DNA of 64,000 nt from an uncultured Collinsella sp. (GTDB lineage Bacteria; Actinomycetota; Coriobacteriia; Coriobacteriales; Coriobacteriaceae): the NCBI GenBank assembly GCA_934667065.1, contig CAKULD010000006.1:104045-168044 (forward strand). Direction: 5' to 3'. The notes under the pieces are model-generated. The model searched no databases. It was not told where the DNA came from and was given only the letters and a program-made list of their open reading frames with translations. Of this stretch, positions 42,527-52,395 are shown piece after piece. A program made the position numbers and the translations under genes. How positions within the stretch are numbered: the stretch's first letter is position 1; each line of letters starts with the position of its first letter.

Positions 42527-42802
42527 ATGTTTGGACTGAGGGCTCCTGAGCTCATCATTATTCTCGTCGTTGTCCTGATCATCTTCGGGCCCAAGAACCT
42601 GCCGAAGCTCGGCAAGTCCCTCGGCTCTACCGTCAAGAATATCCGTGAGGGTATGGAGGGCGACGATAAGGCCGAGACCAAGCAGGCCGAGGAGGTCGTG
42701 GTCGAGCAGTCCGAGGAGGACAAGGAGATCGCAGAGCTCGAGGCCAAGCTCGCTGCTGCCAAGAAGAAGCAGGCAGAGGACAGCGACGCGGACGCAGAGT
42801 AG
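42527..42802 (+). CDS. tatA: Twin-arginine translocase subunit TatA
   Basis: This 91-residue protein has the TatA layout: a single membrane helix (LIIILVVVLIIFGP), the FGPKNLPKLGKSLG hinge and amphipathic helix, and a charged Lys/Glu tail. It forms the channel of the Tat export system. tatC is not adjacent. ATG 42527 follows GTGGAGG; the longer frame starts inside tRNA-Pro and is rejected. The twin-arginine lipoprotein at 756-2492 is a likely client. A terminator follows. Confidence 0.93.
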   Translation: MFGLRAPELIIILVVVLIIFGPKNLPKLGKSLGSTVKNIREGMEGDDKAETKQAEEVVVEQSEEDKEIAELEAKLAAAKKKQAEDSDADAE

Positions 42803-42827
42803 TCCCATCCCTTTGGGGTGAGCACCT

Positions 42828-42860
42828 GACCGGCTTGCCCGCAGGCTAGCCGGTCTTTTT
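42828..42860 (+). terminator. Terminator after tatA
   Basis: GACCGGCT pairs perfectly with AGCCGGTC around 12 bases, followed by TTTTT. Confidence 0.9.
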
Positions 42861-42908
42861 CGTTTTGTTGACAGTTGATTGTTTGATCAGAGTTGGGGAG
42901 ATATCCGT

Positions 42909-43379
42909 ATGGACGCAAGCCAGATCGTACTGACCGCTGAGGGCCGCCAGAAGCTCGTCGAGGAGCTCGCCTGGCGTGAGGGCGATTACGCCAAGGAGAT
43001 CGTCGAGGACATCAAGGAAGCCCGCGCGTTCGGCGACCTTTCGGAGAACTCCGAGTACGATGCCGCCAAGGACAAGCAGGCCCAGAATGCCGCTCGTATT
43101 GCCGAGATCCAGGCTATCCTCGCCAACGCTCAGATTGCTGCCAGCACGGGCGACCTGACTGTCTCCATTGGCTCGACCGTCACCCTGGTCGACCCCAACG
43201 GTGAGCTCATGGACGTCACGCTCGTCGGTACCACCGAGACCAACTCGCTCGAGCACAAGATCTCCAACGAGTCTCCGGTCGGTCACGCCATCATCGGTCA
43301 CGGCGAGGGCGATTCCGTCGAGGTCGTTACGCCTTCCGGCAAGACCCGCATCTACACCATCGCCAAGATCGCACGCTAG
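42909..43379 (+). CDS. greA: Transcription elongation factor GreA
   Basis: This 156-residue GreA rescues backtracked RNA polymerase by promoting transcript cleavage. The N-terminal coiled coil carries the tip motif GDLSENSEYDAAKDKQ with the acidic residues that enter the polymerase channel. The C-terminal FKBP-like domain ends with ESPVGHAIIGHGEGDSVEV. ATG 42909 follows GGGGAG. It is followed by a terminator and lysS; greA-lysS order is common in Gram-positive genomes. Confidence 0.97.
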   Translation: MDASQIVLTAEGRQKLVEELAWREGDYAKEIVEDIKEARAFGDLSENSEYDAAKDKQAQNAARIAEIQAILANAQIAASTGDLTVSIGSTVTLVDPNGELMDVTLVGTTETNSLEHKISNESPVGHAIIGHGEGDSVEVVTPSGKTRIYTIAKIAR

Positions 43380-43408
43380 ACCACGGTCCCGCGTAAAGGT
43401 ATGTTTTC

Positions 43409-43440
43409 GCTCCCTGGGACCGAATCCTGGGGAGCGTTTT
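43409..43440 (+). terminator. Terminator between greA and lysS
   Basis: CGCTCCC pairs with GGGGAGCG (with a wobble) around about 15 bases, followed by TTTT. It lies 20 bases before lysS, so it may attenuate read-through. Confidence 0.7.
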
Positions 43441-43458
43441 AGTTTGAGGAGCTAACTT

Positions 43459-45423
43459 ATGGCAGAGAATCAGAACGCCGCCGATCAGGCATCGACGCTC
43501 AACGACGAGCGCGCCACCCGCCTGGCCAAGCGTGCCGCCCTGTTCGAGGCGGGCCAGAACCCCTATCCCGAGCACTCTGAGCTCGAGGACTACGTTGCCG
43601 ACATCGAGGCTAAGTATGCCGAGCTTGCCGATGGCGAGGACACCGAGGACGTCGTGAAGATCGCCGGCCGTGTTGTCGCCAAGCGCGGTCAGGGCAAGAT
43701 CATGTTCATCGTCGTGCGCGATGCGACTGCCGAGATTCAGCTGTTCTGCCGCATCAACGACATGGACGAGGCTGCCTGGAATACGCTCAAGGCCCTCGAC
43801 CTGGGCGACATCCTGGGCGTGACCGGCGTGGTCGTGCGTACCAAGCGCGGCCAGCTCTCCGTAGCCCCCAAGAGCGCGACCCTGCTTTCCAAGGCCGTTC
43901 GCCCGCTGCCCGAGAAGTTCCACGGCCTTTCCGACAAGGAGACTCGTTATCGTCAGCGCTATGTCGACCTGATCGCCAACGACGACGTTCGTGAGACCTT
44001 CCGTAAGCGTTCGCAGATTCTCTCCACCTTCCGTCGCTTTATGGAGTCCGACGGCTACATGGAGGTCGAGACCCCCATCCTGCAGACCATCCAGGGCGGC
44101 GCCACGGCCAAGCCGTTCATTACGCACTTTAACGCGCTCGATCAGGAGTGCTACCTGCGCATCGCTACCGAGCTGCACCTCAAGCGCTGCATCGTCGGCG
44201 GTTTTGAGCGCGTGTTCGAGATTGGCCGCATCTTCCGTAACGAGGGCATGGACCTTACCCACAACCCCGAGTTCACCACGATGGAGGCCTACCGTGCCTT
44301 CTCCGACCTCGAGGGCATGAAGGCGCTCGCCCAGGGCGTTATCAAGGCCGCGAACAAGGCCATCGGCAACCCCGAGGTCATCGAGTACCAGGGTCAGACC
44401 ATCGACCTTTCTGGTGAGTGGGCAAGCCGTCCCATGACCGACATCGTCTCGGACGTGCTCGGCAAGCAGGTCACCATCGATACTCCGGTCGAGGAGCTCG
44501 CCGCCGCCGCGCGCGAGAAGGGCTTGGAGATCAAGCCCGAGTGGACCGCTGGCAAAATCATCGCCGAGATCTACGACGAGCTGGGCGAGGACACCATCGT
44601 CAACCCCACTTTCGTGTGCGATTACCCCATCGAGGTCAGCCCGCTTGCCAAGCGCTTTGAGGACGACCCGCGCCTGACCCACCGCTTTGAGCTGGTCATT
44701 GCCGGTCACGAGTACGCCAACGCGTTCTCCGAGCTCAATGACCCGGTCGACCAGGCCGAGCGCTTTGCCGCCCAGATGGCCGAGAAGGCTGGCGGCGACG
44801 ATGAGGCCATGGAGTACGACGAGGATTACGTGCGTGCACTCGAGTACGGCATGCCTCCCGCGGGCGGCATCGGCATCGGTATCGATCGCGTGGTCATGCT
44901 GCTTACCAACCAGGCCTCCATCCGCGACGTGCTGCTGTTCCCGCACATGAAGCCCGAGAAGGGCTTCCAGTCCGGTGCCGCTGCCGCCAAGGCCGCCGAG
45001 GCCGGCAACGCCGCAAGCCCCTTCGTCAAGTCGCTCAAGCCTACGCTCGACTACTCCAAGATCGCCGTTGAGCCGCTGTTTGAGGAGTTCGTCGACTTCG
45101 ACACCTTCTCCAAGAGCGATTTCCGTGCCGTTAAGGTCAAGGCTTGCGAGGCCGTCAAGAAGTCCAAGAAACTGCTGAACTTCACGCTTGACGACGGCAC
45201 CGGCACCGATCGCACCATCCTCTCCGGCATTCACGATTACTATGAGCCCGAGGACCTGGTCGGCAAGACCCTGCTCGCCATCACTAACTTGCCTCCGCGC
45301 AAGATGATGGGTATCCCCAGCTGCGGTATGCTCATCAGCGCCGTCCACGAGGAGGAGGGCGAGGAGCGCCTCAACCTGATCCAGCTCGACGCCTCCATCC
45401 CCGCCGGCGCAAAGATGTACTAA
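43459..45423 (+). CDS. lysS: Lysyl-tRNA synthetase (class II) with a C-terminal tRNA-binding domain
   Basis: This 654-residue class II synthetase is about 150 residues longer than usual. Residues 1 to about 505 form a standard LysRS: OB-fold anticodon domain, motif 2 region (FEIGRIFRNEGMDLTHNPEF) and motif 3 (GIGIGIDRVVMLLTNQ). After an Ala-rich linker, residues of about 535-654 form an EMAPII/MetRS-C-like tRNA-binding domain, seen in FSKSDFRAVKVKACEAVKKS, ILSGIHDYYEPEDLVGK and KMMGIPSCGMLISA. This domain is normally found on MetRS or as free Arc1p/Trbp111-like proteins and binds tRNA non-specifically. ATG 43459 follows GAGGAG. Confidence 0.96.
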   Translation: MAENQNAADQASTLNDERATRLAKRAALFEAGQNPYPEHSELEDYVADIEAKYAELADGEDTEDVVKIAGRVVAKRGQGKIMFIVVRDATAEIQLFCRINDMDEAAWNTLKALDLGDILGVTGVVVRTKRGQLSVAPKSATLLSKAVRPLPEKFHGLSDKETRYRQRYVDLIANDDVRETFRKRSQILSTFRRFMESDGYMEVETPILQTIQGGATAKPFITHFNALDQECYLRIATELHLKRCIVGGFERVFEIGRIFRNEGMDLTHNPEFTTMEAYRAFSDLEGMKALAQGVIKAANKAIGNPEVIEYQGQTIDLSGEWASRPMTDIVSDVLGKQVTIDTPVEELAAAAREKGLEIKPEWTAGKIIAEIYDELGEDTIVNPTFVCDYPIEVSPLAKRFEDDPRLTHRFELVIAGHEYANAFSELNDPVDQAERFAAQMAEKAGGDDEAMEYDEDYVRALEYGMPPAGGIGIGIDRVVMLLTNQASIRDVLLFPHMKPEKGFQSGAAAAKAAEAGNAASPFVKSLKPTLDYSKIAVEPLFEEFVDFDTFSKSDFRAVKVKACEAVKKSKKLLNFTLDDGTGTDRTILSGIHDYYEPEDLVGKTLLAITNLPPRKMMGIPSCGMLISAVHEEEGEERLNLIQLDASIPAGAKMY

Positions 45424-45426
45424 TTT

Positions 45427-45453
45427 GTTACGCGGTTTTACAAACCGCGTAAC
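45427..45453. repeat. Hairpin just after lysS
   Basis: GTTACGCGGTTT pairs with AAACCGCGTAAC around TAC. No T-run follows. The true terminator is the next hairpin. Confidence 0.6.
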
Positions 45454-45502
45454 GGCTCGACGCTGCGCGGGCCGCATTTGGACAATCTGACGTTCAACTT
45501 CA

Positions 45503-45536
45503 AGGGCGCGACCAGAAGGTCAGCGCCCTTTCGTTT
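45503..45536 (+). terminator. Terminator after lysS
   Basis: AGGGCGC pairs perfectly with GCGCCCT around 13 bases, followed by TTCGTTT. Confidence 0.7.
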
Positions 45537-45668
45537 CACGTCACCTTGTCTCAAATGCGGCCCGCTCGCTGACTTATACTCAACCTATGGTGTCATCTCG
45601 CCCCAAAGGCACCTTGCTCGCTCTGACGGGTTTTCGCTGTCGTTGCCAAAACATCGGCGTTGCCAGGG

Positions 45669-45750
45669 TAGTCATTGGGGACGTTCTTAAATGACTAGTC
45701 GTTGGGGACGTTCTTGCTTGACTAGTCGTTTATGAACGTCACCAACGACT
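45669..45750. repeat. GGGAC-apex hairpins in tandem
   Basis: The first hairpin is TAGTCATT/AATGACTA (perfect) around GGGGACGTTCTT. Directly after it, AGTCGTTGGGGACGTTC (45697-45713) pairs with GAACGTCACCAACGACT (45734-45750) with one mismatch. Both contain TTGGGGACGTTC, so the unit is partly duplicated. It is part of the 522-base protein-free stretch between lysS and the ThrE-like gene, which otherwise holds two hairpins near lysS and the repeat at 45757-45821. Confidence 0.7.
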
Positions 45751-45756
45751 ACTCTG

Positions 45757-45821
45757 AGTTGCGGTGAAATAGGGACTGAATGCGCCTTTGAGGCCAAAAC
45801 AGTCCGTATTTCACCGCAACT
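45757..45821. repeat. AGTTGCGGTGAAATA inverted-repeat element, copy 2
   Basis: AGTTGCGGTGAAATAGGGACT pairs with AGTCCGTATTTCACCGCAACT (20 of 21) around a 23-base centre. It abuts the GGGAC-apex tandem, as copy 3 does with another GGGAC-apex hairpin. Confidence 0.85.
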
Positions 45822-45945
45822 TATATTGGATTCGACGGCGGTCGCCGCCTTGAGCTTCGTGCGTGGACGACAAACGTCTCTTTTATGTTTCCTTTAACTG
45901 CTGCTGTCTACGATGGGAGTGACCAGAAGGAAGGAAGCGCCAATC

Positions 45946-47526
45946 ATGGATGATGCGAGCGAGCGGGCTATCGAAGACGATATGCTCGACCAGTTCAATT
46001 TCTTTGATGAAGAGGATGAGGAGCTGGCGGACCGTCGCAATCCTGCGCCGCTCGATTCCTTTGACCTTGTGGACGATAGGCCGAATGAGGACGAAGACCT
46101 GGCGAAAGACGAGCCGAAGGGCAAACCGAACATGCTGCGACCCGACTCGTGGCCTTCGATCCTCCCGCAGCACCATGGTGTGCGTGCTGGCGAACTCCAT
46201 ATGAAAACTGACTGGCGCCAGATCGTGACCGCGGGCGATCAGCTTGCGGTTAACGCACCACTGACCGATAAGTCGTCCATCATCTGCCGCACCGGTATGC
46301 TCATGCTCGCAAGCGGAACAGGTGCCTGGCGCGTGCGCGATACCATGAATCGTGTTGCTGCCGTACTCGGCGTCACGATTCACGTCGACCTGAGTCTCCT
46401 GTCGTTTGAGTGCACCTGCATCGAAGGCGGCCACTGCTTTAACGAGGTCGTCAGTCTGCCCACAACGGGAGTCAATACTCATCGCATTTGGATGATGGAG
46501 AGCTTCTTAAAGGAAATCGAGGTTTACGGGCGCCGGTTTACCGTGCATGAGTACCACGAGATGCTCAAGACCGTTGAGAGTTCAAAACCTGATTACACTC
46601 CCTGGCAACAGGGCCTTGCGGCGGCCTGTGCTTGTGGCGCCTTTGTCTTTTTGCTCGGCGGTGGCCCTATCGAGATGGCTTGTGCATTTGTGGGCGCTGG
46701 TGTCGGCAACTTTGCTCGCTCCCATATTCTCAAGCAAGGCCTTGGCCAGTTTAGCGCGCTGACGATCGGCGTTGCGCTCGCTTGCGTTTCGTATCTGCTG
46801 GCATTGCTCGGCCTTGGCCAGGTCATTCCGGGGGCAATGTCGCACCAAGAAGGCTATATCGGCGCCATGCTCTTTGTGATTCCCGGCTTTCCCCTCATTA
46901 CGGCAGGCCTCGACATCGCTAAGCTCGATATGCGAAGCGGCATTGAGCGTCTTTCGTATGCTGTGTCGATTATTGTGATGGCGACCCTCGTAGGCTGGAT
47001 GGTTGCCGAGTGTGTGGGGCTGGCGCCGGATGACTTTGCCCCGCTCGGGCTCTCACCGTTGGCTCTTACACTCTTGCGTGTGGTGATGAGCTTCGTCGGT
47101 GTATTTGGCTTCTCGGTTATGTTCAACAGTCCGGTAAAGATGGCGGCGGCGGCAGGGCTCATCGGTGCAGTATCCAATACTTTGCGTCTTACCCTTGTCG
47201 ATGCACCGACGCTGTTTCCCTTCTTGGGCATGAGCGCGGGTATGCCTCCCGAGGCGGCGGCGTTTATCGGCGCGCTGGTATCAGGGCTGCTCGCGAGCTT
47301 AGCCGAAATCAAGCTCACCTATCCACGTATCGCCCTCACGGTGCCATCGATTGTCATTATGGTGCCGGGCTTGTATCTGTATCGCTCGATGTATTACATG
47401 TGCACCTTCGACACGGTCAATATGCTCGGCTGGTTTGTGCGTGCAGTGCTCATCGTGGCGTTTTTGCCTGTTGGCCTGGGTGTGGCGCGTACGCTCACCG
47501 ACCCTCGCTGGCGCCACACCAGCTAA
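45946..47526 (+). CDS. ThrE-like threonine/serine exporter-family protein
   Basis: This 526-residue protein has a soluble acidic N terminus (about 1-75), a DUF1212/ThrE domain beginning with TGMLMLASGTGAWRVRDTMN and VTIHVDLSLLSFECTCIEGG, and about ten membrane spans in two blocks (ThrE and ThrE_2). ThrE of Corynebacterium exports threonine and serine. Fusion of both halves in one chain is the actinobacterial form. ATG 45946 follows AAGGAAG; an earlier in-frame ATG at 45913 is less well placed. The substrate is inferred from family only. Confidence 0.85.
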   Translation: MDDASERAIEDDMLDQFNFFDEEDEELADRRNPAPLDSFDLVDDRPNEDEDLAKDEPKGKPNMLRPDSWPSILPQHHGVRAGELHMKTDWRQIVTAGDQLAVNAPLTDKSSIICRTGMLMLASGTGAWRVRDTMNRVAAVLGVTIHVDLSLLSFECTCIEGGHCFNEVVSLPTTGVNTHRIWMMESFLKEIEVYGRRFTVHEYHEMLKTVESSKPDYTPWQQGLAAACACGAFVFLLGGGPIEMACAFVGAGVGNFARSHILKQGLGQFSALTIGVALACVSYLLALLGLGQVIPGAMSHQEGYIGAMLFVIPGFPLITAGLDIAKLDMRSGIERLSYAVSIIVMATLVGWMVAECVGLAPDDFAPLGLSPLALTLLRVVMSFVGVFGFSVMFNSPVKMAAAAGLIGAVSNTLRLTLVDAPTLFPFLGMSAGMPPEAAAFIGALVSGLLASLAEIKLTYPRIALTVPSIVIMVPGLYLYRSMYYMCTFDTVNMLGWFVRAVLIVAFLPVGLGVARTLTDPRWRHTS

Positions 47527-47527
47527 T

Positions 47528-47558
47528 TGGTGCAAGGGGGACAGGCTACTTTGCATCA
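47528..47558. repeat. GGGAC-apex hairpin after the ThrE-like gene
   Basis: TTGGTGCAA pairs with TTGCATCAA (one wobble/mismatch) around GGGGGACAGGCTACT. The arms resemble those at 10851-10883. It is followed four bases later by inverted-repeat copy 3. Confidence 0.65.
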
Positions 47559-47562
47559 AATG

Positions 47563-47629
47563 AGTTGCGGTGAAATAGGGACTGAATTGCTGCTTAAAGG
47601 GTCAAAACAGTCCGTATTCCACCGCAACT
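47563..47629. repeat. AGTTGCGGTGAAATA inverted-repeat element, copy 3
   Basis: AGTTGCGGTGAAATAGGGACT pairs with AGTCCGTATTCCACCGCAACT (19 of 21) around 25 bases. It fills much of the 313-base gap before the DUF2798 gene; the rest of that gap is a strong terminator and unrecognised sequence. Confidence 0.85.
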
Positions 47630-47744
47630 TATGGGGTCGGGGGATTATTGGTGCCCTGCATCTCCATAAACTCAACGCTTACGAAGCGCGGGGTTTTCGT
47701 GCTAGGCTGGTTCCACCACATAAGTAGTCGCAGACGCGCGTACC

Positions 47745-47795
47745 ACGGGCGGGCGAGATGAAGTCCCAACAGCTCCATCTTGCCCGCCCGTTTTT
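47745..47795 (+). terminator. Strong intrinsic terminator 45 bases before the DUF2798 gene
   Basis: ACGGGCGGGCGAGATG pairs with CATCTTGCCCGCCCGT (16 pairs, one wobble) around 15 bases, followed by TTTTTG. It is far from the ThrE-like stop (about 220 bases) and close to the next start, so it could be a leader attenuator. Confidence 0.85.
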
Positions 47796-47839
47796 GTTGC
47801 GTGGTGCCGCGGCGTAACACAGAAAGGATTTTGCCCTTT

Positions 47840-48433
47840 ATGCCTATCAACAAACGAGAGAGCCTGCTGTTCACCTTTATCATGTGCTTTTGCATGGTGC
47901 TCTGGATGAGCATCTACAACGTTGCCCTGCAGCATGGGGCCATGAACGGCGAGGTTATTGCCGCTGCGTGGCTCGGCTTCCCCGTTGCCTATGTCTTTGC
48001 CATGTGCTGCGACTGGTTCGTTGCCAGCCCGCTCGCCAAGGGTTTTGCCTTTAAGTACCTGGTCACGCCGGGCAAGAGCTCTCCGCTCGCCATGACGCTC
48101 GCCGTTAGCTCCTGCATGGTCGTTCCCATGGTCATCATCATGTCGCTCTATGGCGCCTGCGAGGGCCTGTTCCACATGCCCGGCGGTCCGCTCGCCAACC
48201 TGCAGATGCTGCCGATGATGTGGCTCATCAACATTCCGCGCAACTTTGTCATGGCGCTGCCTTGGAATCTGCTGGTTGCCGGCCCGGTTGCCCGTTTTGT
48301 CTTCCGTCGCGCCTTCCCCATGGGTACGGTTTTTGAAGAGCAGCATATGGAGCTCGTGCGCATGCCGGGCGCTCCCGCCGCCGATGCCGCCGGCGACGTT
48401 GCCGAGGGTATGGACATCGAGCCCGCCTGCTAG
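47840..48433 (+). CDS. DUF2798-family membrane protein
   Basis: This 197-residue protein has four membrane spans arranged as two DUF2798-like repeats: MCFCMVLWMSIYNVALQHGA with WLGFPVAYVFAMCCDWFVAS, and MTLAVSSCMVVPMVIIMSLY with a second pair. A polar acidic tail follows. ATG 47840 follows AGAAAGGAT; a longer frame would overlap the terminator. The family's function is unknown. Confidence 0.8.
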   Translation: MPINKRESLLFTFIMCFCMVLWMSIYNVALQHGAMNGEVIAAAWLGFPVAYVFAMCCDWFVASPLAKGFAFKYLVTPGKSSPLAMTLAVSSCMVVPMVIIMSLYGACEGLFHMPGGPLANLQMLPMMWLINIPRNFVMALPWNLLVAGPVARFVFRRAFPMGTVFEEQHMELVRMPGAPAADAAGDVAEGMDIEPAC

Positions 48434-48556
48434 ATAGCAACTCAAAACCAAACCGCCAAACGGACCCGAGCGATTCCTTTTTTGTAGACGTTGTCGCGCG
48501 GCTACGGGTGGGAAAGGTCCCAACGGTTAACATATACTCCATATGGGTAAAGAGAC

Positions 48557-48590
48557 CAAAGCGCTGCCGCGGGGCGGCGCTTTGCGTTTG
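48557..48590 (+). terminator. Hairpin in the clpC leader or terminator after DUF2798
   Basis: CAAAGCGCTGCC pairs with GGCGGCGCTTTG (one wobble) around GCGG, then CGTTTG. A TATACT box lies just upstream (48533-48538), so the hairpin may be in the clpC 5' leader. Confidence 0.6.
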
Positions 48591-48619
48591 AAAAACTAGC
48601 TCGTCTAAGAGGAACTAGC

Positions 48620-51262
<2,643 letters not shown>

Positions 51263-51282
51263 GGCACAACATAGCGTTGTGA

Positions 51283-51313
51283 AGGGGGCGCTCCTGTTGG
51301 GGCGCCCTTTTTT
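51283..51313 (+). terminator. Terminator after clpC
   Basis: AGGGGGCGC pairs with GGGGCGCCCT-type bases around TCCTGTTGG, followed by TTTTTT. Confidence 0.85.
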
Positions 51314-51327
51314 GACGAGTAATCGGT

Positions 51328-51356
51328 GCTATACTCGTTTTATAAGTATGTATAGC
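51328..51356. promoter_or_regulatory. Inverted repeat before the RelB/DinJ-PIN pair
   Basis: GCTATAC (51328-51334) and GTATAGC (51350-51356) are perfect inverses 15 bases apart, and the left arm contains the -10-like TATACT. It lies 13 bases before the antitoxin start, as an autoregulatory operator would. Confidence 0.55.
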
Positions 51357-51369
51357 AGAAGGAGCTAAC

Positions 51370-51729
51370 ATGCCTACATCGATGCTCAACTCACGGCCGG
51401 TCCAGATGAATGTGCGCATTGATCGCCAGCTCAAAGAGGCAGGAGATGCCGTGCTGGCACATATCGGCATGACGCCGTCGCAGGCCGTTCGGGCGCTTTG
51501 GGAGTATCTGGTCGTCAACGGATGCATGCCCTCAAGATCGGGGGCTGCGGCTTCGAGTTCTGACATGGCGGTGACTGCGTCAATGGAGTCAAGGGCTGTG
51601 CAGGGCAGCCACATCGTGCGCGATGCATGCCTCAAATACGGCATTCCAGTCCCCGAGCTATCGGGTGACTACGATGACCTTTATGAGGAGGTCATGACAG
51701 AGCGCTATCCCGAGTGGGTGGAGCTATGA
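51370..51729 (+). CDS. RelB/DinJ-family antitoxin
   Basis: This 119-residue protein has the RHH DNA-binding N terminus of RelB/DinJ: PVQMNVRIDRQLKEAGDAVL, then HIGMTPSQAVRALWEYLVVN. A flexible serine/alanine-rich stretch leads to a C-terminal toxin-binding segment rich in acidic residues. ATG 51370 follows AAGGAG. The stop overlaps the start of the PIN gene by four bases (ATGA). DinJ-type antitoxins usually pair with RelE/YafQ, so the PIN partner is unusual. Confidence 0.85.
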   Translation: MPTSMLNSRPVQMNVRIDRQLKEAGDAVLAHIGMTPSQAVRALWEYLVVNGCMPSRSGAAASSSDMAVTASMESRAVQGSHIVRDACLKYGIPVPELSGDYDDLYEEVMTERYPEWVEL

Positions 51730-52247
51730 GCGCGGGCGGCATTCTCAAGTTGCTCATCGACACTAACGTATGGATGGATTATTTCTCTGGCAGATCCGAC
51801 CGTACGGCAAATGTAGTCCGTCTGGTCGAGATTGCTGATGCCTCGGAGCGGATTGTCCTGTTTGCCTCGTCTCTTTCGGTCAAAGATGTCTCGTATCTTG
51901 TCTCGGCGGGAATCAAGCGGGAGTGCCGAAGAAAGACTGGCTCACTGAGTGAAGGCGCGATCGCGGCAGCGGACGAGATCGCCTGGGCATGCGTTCGGCA
52001 GATGCGAGAGCTCGCCCTTGTTGCGCCTGTCGGTGCAGACGAGGTCTTCGACTCCTTTGTGTTTAAGTATCATCACAACGATTTCGAGGACGACCTGATG
52101 CTGGGCGTTGCCAATCGTATCGATGCCGACTACGTGGTAACGGAGGATAAAAACCTCATTAGACATACCAATGGCGTATGCATTGACGTAGAGCAGGCGC
52201 TGAGGTTGGTTGGCAAGGCCAAAGACCCCTCTGTGCAGCCCATCTAG
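51726..52247 (+). CDS. PIN-domain ribonuclease toxin
   Basis: This 173-residue PIN-domain protein has the active-site acids in LLIDTNVWMDYFSG (Asp12), DFEDDLMLGVA and DADYVVTEDKNL. PIN toxins are magnesium-dependent endoribonucleases, VapC-like in tRNA or mRNA cleavage. It is coupled to the antitoxin by a start-stop overlap. The protein is somewhat longer than classical VapC (about 130-140). Confidence 0.87.
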   Translation: MSAGGILKLLIDTNVWMDYFSGRSDRTANVVRLVEIADASERIVLFASSLSVKDVSYLVSAGIKRECRRKTGSLSEGAIAAADEIAWACVRQMRELALVAPVGADEVFDSFVFKYHHNDFEDDLMLGVANRIDADYVVTEDKNLIRHTNGVCIDVEQALRLVGKAKDPSVQPI

Positions 52248-52395
52248 CCTGCTTTATCTTGATAAAGTGGCGTTTCCACACCGTTAGCCGATGATGCAAG
52301 GGCGCTCGGCGTTTTCGACTGGTTTATGCACGCAAAGTCTGGGAATATACAAGTCGCATGTCTTACTGTCTAACCAGTTGCGCCAAGGAGGCACC

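Noticed and set aside
43327..45477. 716-codon open frame antisense to lysS
   Set aside because: Composition artefact opposite a highly biased gene; no ribosome site or recognisable domain.
45478..45690. 70-codon open frame after lysS
   Set aside because: It overlaps the lysS terminator and a repeat, and has no ribosome site or family resemblance.
47629..47913. Minus-strand 94-codon open frame overlapping the DUF2798 start
   Set aside because: It runs through a strong terminator and a repeat and lacks a ribosome site.
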